DNA from: an uncultured Lachnospiraceae bacterium
Lineage (GTDB): Bacteria > Bacillota > Clostridia > Lachnospirales > Lachnospiraceae
Reading direction: 5' to 3'
Assembly: GCA_910588865.1 (NCBI GenBank)
Contig: CAJUSJ010000019.1
Location: 1 to 53,865 of the forward strand
Length of the DNA stretch: 53,865 bases
Shown: positions 42,422 to 51,869 of the stretch, piece by piece
Numbering within the stretch: position 1 is the first letter of the stretch
How the letters are laid out: each line of letters begins with the position of its first letter
Notes under the pieces: generated by a model
The model's database searches: none
What the model saw: only the letters and a program-made list of their open reading frames with translations
What the model was told of the DNA's origin: nothing
Translations under genes and position numbers: made by a program

Positions 42422-43492
42422 ATGAAATTCATCCACACTGCCGATGTCCACTGGGGCATGACCCCGGACAGCGACAAGCCCTGGACCCGGGAGAGGACTC
42501 AGGCCATCAAGGATACATTTTCCCAGATCGTCACAAAGGCCCGGGAGATGGAGGTGGATTTTCTGTTCATCTCCGGCGACCTGTTCCATCGGCAGCCCCT
42601 GCAGAAAGATTTAAAAGAGATCAATTATCTTTTTACTACCATCCCTTCCGTCCATATTGTCATCATTGCCGGCAACCATGACCGGATCCGCTCAAGTTCG
42701 GCTCTCCACAGCTTTTCCTGGTGCCCCAATGTGACGTTTTTCATGAAGGATGAGATGGAGAGTGTGTACTTTGAGGACTGTAACGTGGAAGTCCACGGAT
42801 TCAGCTACACCACCATGGAGATCCGCGAAAACCGGGTGGACCACCTGTCGGTCCCCCTGGACGGGCGGATCCATATCCTGATGATCCACGGGGGAGATGC
42901 CAGCCATCTTCCCTTTGACAAGAACGCTCTGGGCGTGTCGGACTTTTCCTACATCGCCCTGGGCCATGTCCACAAGCCGGGGATCCTGGTTCCCGGCAAG
43001 ATGGCCTATCCCGGCTCCCCGGAGCCCCTGGATAAGACCGAGACCGGGCTCCACGGCATCATCGTGGGGGAGATCAACAGTTCTACCAGAAAGGTCACTT
43101 CCTTAGATTTCCTTCCCCTGTGCCGTTCCCAGTACATCCCCCTGGCGGTAAACATCACCGCGGCCACCACCAACGGGGAGCTGGAGATCAAGATCGCCCA
43201 GGAGATCGAGCGGCGGGGACGCCATCACATCTACCGTTTCCGGATCCGGGGCATGAGAGATCCGGAGATGGAGTTTGACCTGGAAAATCTTCTGTCCAAG
43301 TTCCGGATCGTGGAGATCATAGACGAGTCGGAACCCCAGTACAATTTCAGCGCCCTTTTTGCCGAACACCCCGGCGACATGATCGGTTTCTATATACGGG
43401 CCCTCCAGAAGCCAGGCATGAGCCCGGTGGAGAAGAAAGCCCTTTACTACGGCATCAACGCCCTGCTGCGCACCACCGACGAAAGGAGTTAA
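42422..43492 (+). CDS. metallophosphoesterase, SbcD/YhaO-like DNA repair nuclease
   Basis: 356 residues. Calcineurin-like nuclease domain with all metal motifs: HTADVHWG (about 5-12), ISGDLFHRQ, IAGNHDR, MIHGGDASH and LGHVHKPG. The C-terminal 120 residues resemble the capping domain of YhaO rather than SbcD. It lies 34 bp after asnS and 2 bp before the ATPase partner, so the pair is a SbcCD-like complex acting on DNA ends. AAGGAGG lies before the start. Confidence 0.88.
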   Translation: MKFIHTADVHWGMTPDSDKPWTRERTQAIKDTFSQIVTKAREMEVDFLFISGDLFHRQPLQKDLKEINYLFTTIPSVHIVIIAGNHDRIRSSSALHSFSWCPNVTFFMKDEMESVYFEDCNVEVHGFSYTTMEIRENRVDHLSVPLDGRIHILMIHGGDASHLPFDKNALGVSDFSYIALGHVHKPGILVPGKMAYPGSPEPLDKTETGLHGIIVGEINSSTRKVTSLDFLPLCRSQYIPLAVNITAATTNGELEIKIAQEIERRGRHHIYRFRIRGMRDPEMEFDLENLLSKFRIVEIIDESEPQYNFSALFAEHPGDMIGFYIRALQKPGMSPVEKKALYYGINALLRTTDERS

Positions 43493-43494
43493 CC

Positions 43495-45375
43495 GTGAGA
43501 TTTATCGAGCTTCAGATAAAAGGATTTGGAAAATTTCATGACCAGGTCATCTCCTTTCAGGATGGCTTAAATGTTGTCTACGGAAAAAACGAGGCAGGCA
43601 AATCCACCATACACACCTTTATCCGGGGAATGCTCTTTGGAATCCAGCCTCAGAGAGGCCGGGCCTCAAAAAATGACCTGTACACCCGCTTTGAGCCCTG
43701 GGAGAACAGCGGCACTTACGAGGGGGCTTTGCGGCTGGAACAAGGCGGCCATATCTACCGGATCGAGCGGAGCTTCCAGAAGAGCAAAAAGGAGCTGCGG
43801 GTCATCGATGAGACTCTTGGAAAAGCCCTAGAGCCCACCAAGGCCCTTATGGATCAGCTTCTGTGCGGCCTAAGCGAGACCGCCTACAACAATACCATCA
43901 GCATCGGACAGCTGAAAAGCGCCACCGAGGCAGGCATGGTGTCGGAGCTTAAAAATTACATCGCCAACATGAACACAACGGGCAACATGGCCCTGAACAT
44001 TACCCGGGCCACCGACTACCTGAAATCCCAAAAAAAGCAGCTGGAAGCCCAGCTTGTGCCTGAGGCGGCCCGGTCCTACACCTCTCTCCTGGGGGAGATC
44101 AAGACCCTTGAGCGGGAGATCTCGTCTCCTGAATACGAAAACCAGCTCCCCGCCTACCAGCAGCAGCGCACGGAAACCAAAAAGCTCATCGAGGAAAAGC
44201 AGGCAGAAAAGGAAAACCTTCTGCAGAAGGCTGCCCGGGGACGGCAGACTCTGGCTCAGAACCAATTCTCGGATGTACAGTCTATCCAGGACTATCAGAA
44301 GAAGACCCAGGATGTCTATGATGATTACCAGGCTACCAAAAGCTCCCGGGAGAAAAAATCCCCGCTTTTGTTCCAGATCGCCCTGTTTGTACTGAGCATC
44401 TGTACCTTTGCCTGCGGGCTGTATTTTTATTCCCTGGCGGACTGGAATCCCATTACGGATTTTCTGTTTAATTACAACATCGAATTTTCCGAGGTCTCTG
44501 TGCTTATGACCATGTCCGCCTTGGCCGCGGTCTTCCTCGTGTCAGGATTTCTCTCTGTCTGGAAAGGAAAACGGCTGTTAAAGGAACTGACCCTGTTGGC
44601 CCAGGTACTCCAGGAGTCGTTTTCCAGGCACTTAGGAGACGGAACCATCTCCCAGGAAGCCATGACCGCCTTCCTGACCCGCATGGCGGAATTTGAGCGG
44701 CTGTGCGCGTCCACAGACAAATGTGAGGAGACCATCGGGCAGCTGACGGAAGAGATCGCGGCCTTGCAGGAAAAACAGAATAACTGCGGCGAGATCATCG
44801 AAAAACAGCAGAAGCTCCAGTGGGAGCTGGAAAAAAAGCTGGAGCTTTTGTCAAATTACAAGACCCAGATGGATGTTCTCCGCCGCACCCTGGCGGAAAA
44901 TGACCGCCTCTCCCAGGAAATCGCCGCCATTGATCTGGCCCGGGACACCATGACAGAGCTGTCCTCTTCTATACGGGATTCTTTTGGACTGTATCTGAAC
45001 AAGACAGCCTCAGAGCTGATCGACGGCATCACCGGAGGTATTTACAAAAGCGTCAGCATTGACGAGAATCTGAACGCGTACATGAACACGCCTACCCGTC
45101 TGGTTCCTTTAGAACAGGTCAGCAGCGGCACCATGGACCAGATTTATCTGGCACTGCGCCTGGCAGCCGCAAGGCTGATCCAGAATGATCAGGAGGAGCC
45201 GATGCCTCTTGTGTTTGACGACAGTTTTGTGCTCTACGATGAAGATCGTCTCCAGAGCGCTCTGAGATGGCTGTCCAGATCCTATGGAGGGCAGATCATC
45301 ATCTTTACCTGCCATCAGAGAGAGGCCCAGATGCTGACAGCCAACCAGATTCCTTATCATTTGATCGAAATCTGA
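43495..45375 (+). CDS. SbcC/YhaN-like SMC-type ATPase with two membrane segments
   Basis: 626 residues, start GTG 43495. N-terminal half-ATPase with Walker A VVYGKNEAGKSTIHTF (about 28-43). Coiled coils 190-285 and 400-500 are split by two hydrophobic segments (about 298-318 and 336-358). The C-terminal half has signature VSSGTMDQIYLALRL and Walker B LVFDDSFVLYDE. The family usually has Glu after the Walker B Asp; here it reads FDDS. It is the partner of the nuclease just upstream. The central membrane pair, instead of a zinc hook, is YhaN-like and suggests a membrane-tethered complex. Confidence 0.87.
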   Translation: MRFIELQIKGFGKFHDQVISFQDGLNVVYGKNEAGKSTIHTFIRGMLFGIQPQRGRASKNDLYTRFEPWENSGTYEGALRLEQGGHIYRIERSFQKSKKELRVIDETLGKALEPTKALMDQLLCGLSETAYNNTISIGQLKSATEAGMVSELKNYIANMNTTGNMALNITRATDYLKSQKKQLEAQLVPEAARSYTSLLGEIKTLEREISSPEYENQLPAYQQQRTETKKLIEEKQAEKENLLQKAARGRQTLAQNQFSDVQSIQDYQKKTQDVYDDYQATKSSREKKSPLLFQIALFVLSICTFACGLYFYSLADWNPITDFLFNYNIEFSEVSVLMTMSALAAVFLVSGFLSVWKGKRLLKELTLLAQVLQESFSRHLGDGTISQEAMTAFLTRMAEFERLCASTDKCEETIGQLTEEIAALQEKQNNCGEIIEKQQKLQWELEKKLELLSNYKTQMDVLRRTLAENDRLSQEIAAIDLARDTMTELSSSIRDSFGLYLNKTASELIDGITGGIYKSVSIDENLNAYMNTPTRLVPLEQVSSGTMDQIYLALRLAAARLIQNDQEEPMPLVFDDSFVLYDEDRLQSALRWLSRSYGGQIIIFTCHQREAQMLTANQIPYHLIEI

Positions 45376-45451
45376 GACTTATGGCACATGTGGATGTCCC
45401 GCTCCCCCGGATTTACCATTGATTTTAACAAGACAAGAAAGGATGGAAACC

Positions 45452-45793
45452 ATGGAAGACAGACCGGAAAACCTCCAGAAGGACTGGGAACTGGAAGAGG
45501 ACTATTACAAAAAAGCCGACAGCGGGCCGGAGCTGAGGCTGGAGGATTTTATGGTTGAAGATGAACCGGTTCCTTCTTTACCGGAAGGAGAAAAGAGCGG
45601 GGCGGATGAGCGGCTCCAGAAGACTATCCGCGATGTCCGCCAGGTGCTCTCCCTGGCACAGGAGGGGAAGACCATTGCCCAGATCTCCCAGGCCCTGGGG
45701 CTGGAATTCCAGTATGTGTATGATATCCAGGTGACGGCCCAGGGATTTCGGGAGGATGATGAGATCGCTGTGGCCCATATGATGTGTATGTGA
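45452..45793 (+). CDS. small acidic protein with a C-terminal helix-turn-helix-like segment
   Basis: 113 residues; I do not recognise a named family. The N-terminal half is acidic and probably disordered (ELEEDYYKKADSGPELRLED). The C-terminal half has RDVRQVLSLAQEGKTIAQIS and QALGLEFQYVYDIQVTAQGF, a pattern like a DNA-binding helix-turn-helix of sigma/CRP type. The start is ATG 45452, with AAAGGA 8 nt upstream. It lies 76 bp after the YhaN-like gene in the same direction and may belong to that operon. Confidence 0.6.
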   Translation: MEDRPENLQKDWELEEDYYKKADSGPELRLEDFMVEDEPVPSLPEGEKSGADERLQKTIRDVRQVLSLAQEGKTIAQISQALGLEFQYVYDIQVTAQGFREDDEIAVAHMMCM

Positions 45794-45862
45794 CCGTGAA
45801 ATTGGAATATTCCACAGCTGACAATCATTTAATCGCCAAAAAAACAAGCGAGGCGGTACATT

Positions 45863-47599
45863 TTGAAAAAAATTCTTACTTGCTATCTTAAGCCTTACTA
45901 CCGGCGCATGACATTTGGATTCGTTATAAAATTCATGGGAACCATCATGGATCTTCTCCTCCCCTGGGCCCTGTCCCACATGATAGACCAGGTGATTCCT
46001 CTGGGACATGGGGAGGAGATCTTTTTTTGGGGCGGCTTTATGGCTCTGTGTTCTGTTCTGGCAGCGCTCTTCAACATCACTGCCAACCGCATGGCCTCCA
46101 GAGTAGCCAGCGACGCCATCTACACGGTCCGGGAAGACCTGTTCGCCAAGGTCATGTATTTGTCCCATGAAGATCAGGACCGGATCACCCGGCCTTCCCT
46201 GATCTCCAGGCTCACCAGCGATACTTATTATGTTCATCAGATGCTGGCCCGGGTACAGCGCCTGGGAGTCCGGGCACCGATCCTTCTGCTGGGAGGCGTG
46301 GCCATGACCATGATTCTGGACCCTGCTCTCGCCCGCGTGCTTCTGGCCACCATGCCTCTTCTGACCGCGGTGGTTCTTGTTGTGTCCAAAAAAGGCATCC
46401 CCCTTTTCGCCTCCCTCCAGTCCTCTGTGGACAGTTTTGTCCGGCTGGTCCGGGAAGACATTGCCGGAATCCGAGTCATCAAGGCCCTGTCAAAGGAGGA
46501 CCGCGAGAGAGCCCGCTGTGACAAGATCAACCGGGAGGTCATGGAAGCGGAGCGGAAAGCCAACATGACCGCGGCCATCAGCAACCCGGCTATGAACATC
46601 CTTCTCAACCTAGGGCTGGTGGGTGTGATTATTGTGGGAGCTTACCGGGTCAACGCCGGAACCTGCCAGGTGGGAAAGATTCTGGCGTTTATGACTTATT
46701 TTGCCATAATCCTCAACGCCATGATGTCCATTTCCCGCATGTTTGTGGTGGTTTCCAAGGCCGCGGCTTCTGCCGACAGGATCGGCCAGGTGCTGAATTG
46801 CCAGGATGAAAGGGATATTCAGGCTGTGTGGAGGGAGGAGAGGGCCTTGGGGGCGGATATTTATGATTCTCCCGGCTGTCCCCACATCGAATTTGACCAT
46901 GTATCCTTCTCCTACAATAAAAAACAGCTGAATCTGTCAGACATCAGTTTCCGTCTCATGGAGGGCGAGACTCTTGGGATCATCGGCTCCACAGGGTCGG
47001 GCAAGACCACGGTTATAAACCTTCTCATGGGGTTTTATCGTCCAGACCAGGGGATTATCCGTATAAATGGGCAGGACATCGCTTCTATGGATTTCCGGCA
47101 GCTTCGCTCCCGCTTCGGAGCCGTATTTCAGAACGACGTGATCTTTGAAAATACTATTTTAGAAAATATCACCATGGGAAGAGGTTTAGACGAGGCCCAG
47201 GCACGAAAAGCCCTCTCACACGCCAGAGCGGCGGAGTTTGTTGAGGAAAAAGGCGGGCTTGGACAGCAATTGGATATCAGGGGGGCCAACTTAAGCGGCG
47301 GCCAGAAACAGAGGCTCCTCATCGCCCGGGCCCTGGCTGACAGGCCGAAGATTCTGGTACTGGACGACTCCTCCAGTGCCCTGGATTACAAAACCGACGC
47401 CGCCCTGAGAAAAGAATTGAAAGATCATTTCCAACACACCACCCGAATCATTATTGCCCAGAGGGTCAGCTCCATTATGACCGCGGACCACATCCTGGTG
47501 CTGGAGGATGGGAACGTCATTGGCTACGGAAGCCATGAACACCTAATGGAAACCTGCCCCGTGTACAGGGAGATCGGAAGTTCGCAGATGGGCGGGTAG
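45863..47599 (+). CDS. ABC exporter half-transporter with degenerate ATP site (BmrC/TM287-like subunit)
   Basis: 578 residues, start TTG 45863 with GAGGCGG about 9 nt upstream. Six-helix membrane domain (1-310) and an ATPase domain with Walker A GSTGSGKTT (375-383) and a canonical LSGGQ signature (477-481). Walker B is ILVLDD, so the catalytic Glu is Asp502. The H-loop His is Gln533 (IIIAQRVS). These losses mark the non-hydrolysing site of a heterodimeric exporter. The partner is encoded 36 bp downstream. It exports drugs, lipids or peptides; the substrate is unknown. Confidence 0.92.
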   Translation: MKKILTCYLKPYYRRMTFGFVIKFMGTIMDLLLPWALSHMIDQVIPLGHGEEIFFWGGFMALCSVLAALFNITANRMASRVASDAIYTVREDLFAKVMYLSHEDQDRITRPSLISRLTSDTYYVHQMLARVQRLGVRAPILLLGGVAMTMILDPALARVLLATMPLLTAVVLVVSKKGIPLFASLQSSVDSFVRLVREDIAGIRVIKALSKEDRERARCDKINREVMEAERKANMTAAISNPAMNILLNLGLVGVIIVGAYRVNAGTCQVGKILAFMTYFAIILNAMMSISRMFVVVSKAAASADRIGQVLNCQDERDIQAVWREERALGADIYDSPGCPHIEFDHVSFSYNKKQLNLSDISFRLMEGETLGIIGSTGSGKTTVINLLMGFYRPDQGIIRINGQDIASMDFRQLRSRFGAVFQNDVIFENTILENITMGRGLDEAQARKALSHARAAEFVEEKGGLGQQLDIRGANLSGGQKQRLLIARALADRPKILVLDDSSSALDYKTDAALRKELKDHFQHTTRIIIAQRVSSIMTADHILVLEDGNVIGYGSHEHLMETCPVYREIGSSQMGG

Positions 47600-47635
47600 A
47601 GGATTTCAGGAAAAAAGAAAGAAGGTACAGCAAAT

Positions 47636-49468
47636 ATGGCAGCCAGCGGAAGAACCCGAAGCGACGCAAGGCTAATCCCTGATGAAAAGGCTATAGAGAC
47701 CATCAAAAAAAGAAAAGGCGCTATCCTCCGTTTAGGTGGTTACCTTATGAGATACTGGCCTTTTCTGACACTGGCTCTTGTTATGAATATGGCGAGCAAC
47801 GGGCTGGCCCTGGTGGGACCCATGCTGTCCGGATATGCCGTGGATGCCATCGAACCAGGGCCCGGAAAAGTGGACTTTTCAAGGATGTTCCACTATGCCG
47901 GGCTGATGGCCCTGTTCTATGTTGTCTCCGCCGTCCTCTCCTACCTCCTCACAGTACTGATGATCTCCATCAGCCGGAAAGTGGTCTACCAGATGCGCCG
48001 GGATGTTTTTGACAAGATGCTGTCCCTGCCTGTGGGGTACTATGACACGCACCAGACAGGAGACATTATCAGCCGGGTCTTTTATGACATTGACACGGTC
48101 AATGAATCTCTGTCCAATGACCTGATACAGATACTGGGAACCGTGATCACGGTAGCTGGTTCCCTCTATATGATGGTGGTCATCTCCCCCAGGCTGGTGC
48201 TGATTTTTTTCGTCACAGTCCCTTTATCTGGCCTTATTACCCGGTACGTCACCTCCAGGACAAGGCCCCTGTTCCGGCAGCGCTCCGCCAAATTAGGCCA
48301 GCTCAACGGCTTCGCCGAGGAGATGGTCAGCGGACAGAAGACTATCAAGGCCTACTGCCAGGAAGAGGACACCATTGATCGTTTCCTGAAAAAGAACCGG
48401 GAAGCGGTGGAGTCCTACTACCGGGCTGAATACTATGGCAGCATGGTGGGACCCATGGTGAATTTTGTCAACAATCTGTCCCTCTCCTTAGTCAGCGTCT
48501 TCGGCGCCCTGCTGTTTATGGCAGGCAAAATGACTATTGGACAGATTTCTTCTTTTGTGCTGTACTCCAGAAAATTTTCCGGCCCCATCAACGAGGCCGC
48601 CAACATTGTCAGCGACTTACAGTCAGCCGTGGCAGCGGCGGAGCGGGTGTTTAAACTCCTGGACGAAGCGCCGGAACCGGCGGATTCTCCCAACGCGCTG
48701 GAGCTTGGAAAGACAGCGGACGGCTCCGGGACAAAACTTGTCCGGGGACATGTGGAGATTTCCCATGTGAATTTTGGATACAATTCCGAAAAGACTATCC
48801 TCCATGACCTGTCTCTCACCGCCGCTCCCGGCAGCCTCACCGCCATCGCGGGCCCCACAGGCGCGGGAAAGACCACTCTCATCAATCTTCTTATGGGATT
48901 TTATGACCCTCAGTCCGGCCGCATCCAGGTGGATGGCATCGACATCCGGGATCTGACCAGAAAGAGCCTGCGCCAGTCCTACGCCATGGTGCTTCAGGAT
49001 ACCTGGCTGTTTTACGGCACGGTCTATGAGAATCTGGCTTACGGAAGAGATGACATTTCCAGAGAAGAAGTCATCCAGGCAGCAAAGGCGGCCCGGATCC
49101 ACAATTTTATTATGGGACTGCCCCAGGGATATGACACCCTTCTTCTGGAGGATGGGGCCAACATCTCCAAGGGACAGAAGCAGCTCCTGACCATCGCCAG
49201 GGCCATGGTCTTAGATGCCAGGATGCTGATCTTAGACGAGGCTACCTCCAACGTGGACACCCGCACCGAGGCACAGATTCAGGCAGCCATGCGGAAACTG
49301 ATGACAGGAAAAACCTGCTTTGTCATCGCCCACCGGCTGTCCACTATCCGCGGCGCGGATCTTATTATTGTGGTAGACCGGGGGGAGGTAGTGGAACAGG
49401 GCAGCCACAGAGAATTGATGGAGAAAAAGGGATTTTATTATCAGATGTATCAGGCCCAGTTTCAGTAA
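47636..49468 (+). CDS. ABC exporter half-transporter with canonical ATP site (BmrD/TM288-like subunit)
   Basis: 610 residues. Membrane domain (about 35-325) and ATPase domain with Walker A GPTGAGKTT (406-414), intact Walker B LILDE (Glu535) and H-loop His566. Its signature is changed to ISKGQ (510-514), which in the dimer faces the partner's degenerate Walker site. So one composite site is fully canonical and the other is altered on both faces. It is the heterodimer partner of the gene 36 bp upstream. The ribosome site is AGAAGGT-like. Confidence 0.93.
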   Translation: MAASGRTRSDARLIPDEKAIETIKKRKGAILRLGGYLMRYWPFLTLALVMNMASNGLALVGPMLSGYAVDAIEPGPGKVDFSRMFHYAGLMALFYVVSAVLSYLLTVLMISISRKVVYQMRRDVFDKMLSLPVGYYDTHQTGDIISRVFYDIDTVNESLSNDLIQILGTVITVAGSLYMMVVISPRLVLIFFVTVPLSGLITRYVTSRTRPLFRQRSAKLGQLNGFAEEMVSGQKTIKAYCQEEDTIDRFLKKNREAVESYYRAEYYGSMVGPMVNFVNNLSLSLVSVFGALLFMAGKMTIGQISSFVLYSRKFSGPINEAANIVSDLQSAVAAAERVFKLLDEAPEPADSPNALELGKTADGSGTKLVRGHVEISHVNFGYNSEKTILHDLSLTAAPGSLTAIAGPTGAGKTTLINLLMGFYDPQSGRIQVDGIDIRDLTRKSLRQSYAMVLQDTWLFYGTVYENLAYGRDDISREEVIQAAKAARIHNFIMGLPQGYDTLLLEDGANISKGQKQLLTIARAMVLDARMLILDEATSNVDTRTEAQIQAAMRKLMTGKTCFVIAHRLSTIRGADLIIVVDRGEVVEQGSHRELMEKKGFYYQMYQAQFQ

Positions 49469-49495
49469 GCCATAATAAATCTGAATCTATTGTCT

Positions 49496-49531
49496 GCTCT
49501 GCGTCATAAGTTTATGGTATAGACGCAGAGC
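49496..49531. other. 10-bp perfect hairpin at the left edge of the restriction-modification island
   Basis: GCTCTGCGTC (49496-49505) pairs with GACGCAGAGC (49522-49531) around 16 nt. There is no T-tract on either strand. It lies between the ABC exporter and the convergent restriction gene and may end either transcript, or mark the island boundary. Confidence 0.5.
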
Positions 49532-49555
49532 CAGAAAAGAATGGCGGCCGCTATC

Positions 49556-50296
49556 TCAATCTCCGGAATTAAATTCCACCAGCTTCTTCCAATCAATGCT
49601 TCCATCTTCCTGACAAAAACTATTGGAAAATTCTCTTACCAGCCTATTCGCCGCCCTGTTATAACTTTCTTTATAATCAGCAACATACTTTTCCGGCATC
49701 GTTCCCATGTATCCCATGATTTTTATATAGAACTCCGCGTCACCTGTCAATTTTTCCCAGAAATATTTTCCCGCAAGTTCCTGATATAGTTTGGGTTTTC
49801 CTCTACCTGAATCCTTCTTTTTCCCATAACAATAGCCAATATATGCCTCATACCTTGCTTTTGCCTGCTGTGCCAGCTTCGACGCAGCTATAAAATTTTG
49901 TTCCTGTCGTTTTTTACTATCCGCATTAAAAACTGACGGACCACTTTTTACAGCTATGGCAGAAATCGTATTTGTTTCGTTATTTTGGATCATAATATCA
50001 ATGCCCTCTGCCAACGCTTTACTTCCGCCACTGGCAGCTATTGCTATTGGCTCAAAAAAGCAATTACCAAAAATTGTCTCTTCACTAGAGCTTACAAATG
50101 CGGTAAGAACAGAATCCACTATTTCTGCCGCATTCTGCATTGCTTTCGCACGATATAAATATGGGTTTTTCCTCTTCATTACTTTCTGTATATTCAATCT
50201 ATCTATTTTCTGAATTAATGTTCCATAAAACGTTTCCAGGGCCAACGCTGTTGCCTGTATTACCGCTTGTTCATTATACGAATTATTTAACGGCAT
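49556..50296 (-). CDS. type II restriction endonuclease, PmeII-family-like
   Basis: 246 residues. KRKNPYLYRAKAMQNAAEIV, AFVSSSEETIFGNCFFEPIA and EGIDIMIQN ... AIAVKSGPSVF match my recollection of the PmeII family of type II enzymes. Asp100 and Lys117 would be the metal/catalytic residues of a PD-(D/E)XK-like site whose middle acidic residue is not obvious. AGGAGG lies 8 nt before the ATG. It overlaps the cytosine methylase gene by 14 bp as its final operon partner, which supports the function. The recognition sequence is unknown. Confidence 0.72.
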   Translation of the reverse strand: MPLNNSYNEQAVIQATALALETFYGTLIQKIDRLNIQKVMKRKNPYLYRAKAMQNAAEIVDSVLTAFVSSSEETIFGNCFFEPIAIAASGGSKALAEGIDIMIQNNETNTISAIAVKSGPSVFNADSKKRQEQNFIAASKLAQQAKARYEAYIGYCYGKKKDSGRGKPKLYQELAGKYFWEKLTGDAEFYIKIMGYMGTMPEKYVADYKESYNRAANRLVREFSNSFCQEDGSIDWKKLVEFNSGD

Positions 50297-51491
50297 ATAG
50301 ATTCCCTCCTAATTCTATCGCACTTCTGATTTTACTATGTACATTTGTACCTCTAACTCGTTTTGTTTGAATAATAGCGGTATTATTTGCCACAGATAAA
50401 ACCGCCTTTCCAACAGCTTCCGCCAATCCTACAGGTACAGCATTTCCTATCTGCCTATATTTTGCCGCTGTGGTACCTGTAAAAATCCATCCGTCTGGAA
50501 ATTGCTGGATTCTTGCGTACTCTTTTACACTTAACGGCCTGTTTTGTGTAGGGTGGCACATCATTGTTGCCTTTTGAACCGGAGATGTAACAACTGTAGG
50601 AGCAGGTTGGTCATATGACAATCTTCTATAAAATCCAACTTTACCACCACCAGAATTATATGCCCCACCCATTGCTATAGGCATAATGTTTTCTGGCAAA
50701 TCCCGCCAATTTCCCCCTTCGGGAATCATCTTCAAAAATTTAAGGCGTTCCTCGCTTAATCCAGCGCATTCTCCATGTTCAAATTCTAAATCCTCAATCA
50801 CACTCCTTACAGTTTGCCACTGATATTCTTTATTTTGGTGCATCTGAAAATGGGTAGGTATGGGAAGATATATATCCTCATTATCACGGCTTCCAATTAG
50901 AATAAACCTTTCTCTAAACTGGGGGACACCATAATTTACCGCATCCAATACCCCATAAACTGTCTTATAACCCAATTTGCCAAATTCAGCCAATATTACC
51001 TCTAACACTGTTCCTAATTTCTGTTCCGGGTCACTTTCATCCCTCTCTGATAATGATACATGTTTCAAAGGCGCTGACATAATTCCCTTCACATTCTCCA
51101 TAACAAAAAACCGCGGCCGAATATACTCTATCATACGGATAAAGTCCATAAATAGGCTTCCTCTCGGGTCGTTAATCCCCAGCCTTTTCCCTGCCGTGGA
51201 AAAAGGCTGGCAGGGAGGCCCTCCACAAATCAAAAAAGGTTCTCCAATATTTAATCCTGTTATATCCAACAATTGCCGCGGCTCAATTTCTCTGATATCG
51301 CCCCCCAATACTTTATGTCCATTTTCCCTCATGGTTTTTACACATGCAGCATCAAAATCCTGCCCAATTACCACATTTAAACCAGCTTTTCCTAATCCTA
51401 TATCTAACCCCATAGCTCCAGAAAACAAAGAAATAACATCCCTATTATCAGCGTATATGCCATAATCACTCTGCCTATTTTTAATGCTCAT
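50283..51491 (-). CDS. DNA (cytosine-5)-methyltransferase of a type II system
   Basis: 402 residues. It methylates C5 of cytosine in the target site. Conserved motifs in order: I SLFSGAMGLDIGL, IV CGGPPCQPFS with the catalytic Cys, VI ENVKG, VIII QFRERF, IX-X EYARIQQFPDGW and QIGNAVP. The target-recognition region is between VIII and IX (about 215-320). The start is ATG 51491, with GGAGAG upstream; it overlaps the XRE gene stop by 1 nt. It is AT-richer than the surrounding genome, which suggests acquisition. Confidence 0.95.
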   Translation of the reverse strand: MSIKNRQSDYGIYADNRDVISLFSGAMGLDIGLGKAGLNVVIGQDFDAACVKTMRENGHKVLGGDIREIEPRQLLDITGLNIGEPFLICGGPPCQPFSTAGKRLGINDPRGSLFMDFIRMIEYIRPRFFVMENVKGIMSAPLKHVSLSERDESDPEQKLGTVLEVILAEFGKLGYKTVYGVLDAVNYGVPQFRERFILIGSRDNEDIYLPIPTHFQMHQNKEYQWQTVRSVIEDLEFEHGECAGLSEERLKFLKMIPEGGNWRDLPENIMPIAMGGAYNSGGGKVGFYRRLSYDQPAPTVVTSPVQKATMMCHPTQNRPLSVKEYARIQQFPDGWIFTGTTAAKYRQIGNAVPVGLAEAVGKAVLSVANNTAIIQTKRVRGTNVHSKIRSAIELGGNLYAVK

Positions 51492-51700
51492 CAAATCTTC
51501 TCTCCGTTTTCTAATACAAATTTTCTCTCAAAAGAACTATTCACAACTTTTGCGATATTTTCCAACTCTGATACTGTAAAACTCCCTCTCTTCATTTTAC
51601 CACTCAAGTTCTGCGGTGTCGTACCGAGTCGCCGGGCTAGCTCTGCTACACTAATATCTGACCGGACGCATAACACCTTAATTTGCTCGGAAATCGTCAT
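51491..51700 (-). CDS. XRE-family regulator of the restriction-modification operon
   Basis: 69 residues. Helix-turn-helix: ISVAELARRLGTTPQNLSGK (about 15-35), followed by SELENIAKVVNSSFERKFVL. It is a small Cro/C-protein-like repressor or timer. It is first gene of the operon, joined to the methylase by a 1-nt stop/start overlap, so it probably sets the delay between methylase and nuclease. GAGGTG lies before the ATG. Confidence 0.88.
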   Translation of the reverse strand: MTISEQIKVLCVRSDISVAELARRLGTTPQNLSGKMKRGSFTVSELENIAKVVNSSFERKFVLENGEKI

Positions 51701-51738
51701 TTAGAGCACCTCGTCTTTAAATCAATTTTTACCTTACC

Positions 51739-51767
51739 AGTATAAATCATAGTCTTTATAACGTCAA
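51739..51767 (-). promoter_or_regulatory. promoter of the XRE-methylase-nuclease operon
   Basis: TTGACG (51767-51762), a 17-nt spacer and TATACT (51744-51739) on the minus strand. It is divergent from the vsr promoter 45 bp away, so the XRE protein could control both. Confidence 0.75.
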
Positions 51768-51811
51768 TCTAAAAATTCATACCTTTGACATACTTTTTAC
51801 CTAATAGAGAC

Positions 51812-51840
51812 TTGTAACTTTTTAATTTCCTTGATAAAAT
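51812..51840 (+). promoter_or_regulatory. promoter of vsr
   Basis: TTGTAA (51812-51817), a 17-nt spacer and TAAAAT (51835-51840), 29 bp before the vsr ATG. Confidence 0.75.
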
Positions 51841-51869
51841 AGATCATATAACCAAAGGCGGTGATTCAT

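Noticed and set aside
45578..46237. A 219-codon minus-strand frame over the HTH protein and exporter start
   Set aside because: Antisense to well-supported coding sequence, with no family features or ribosome site.
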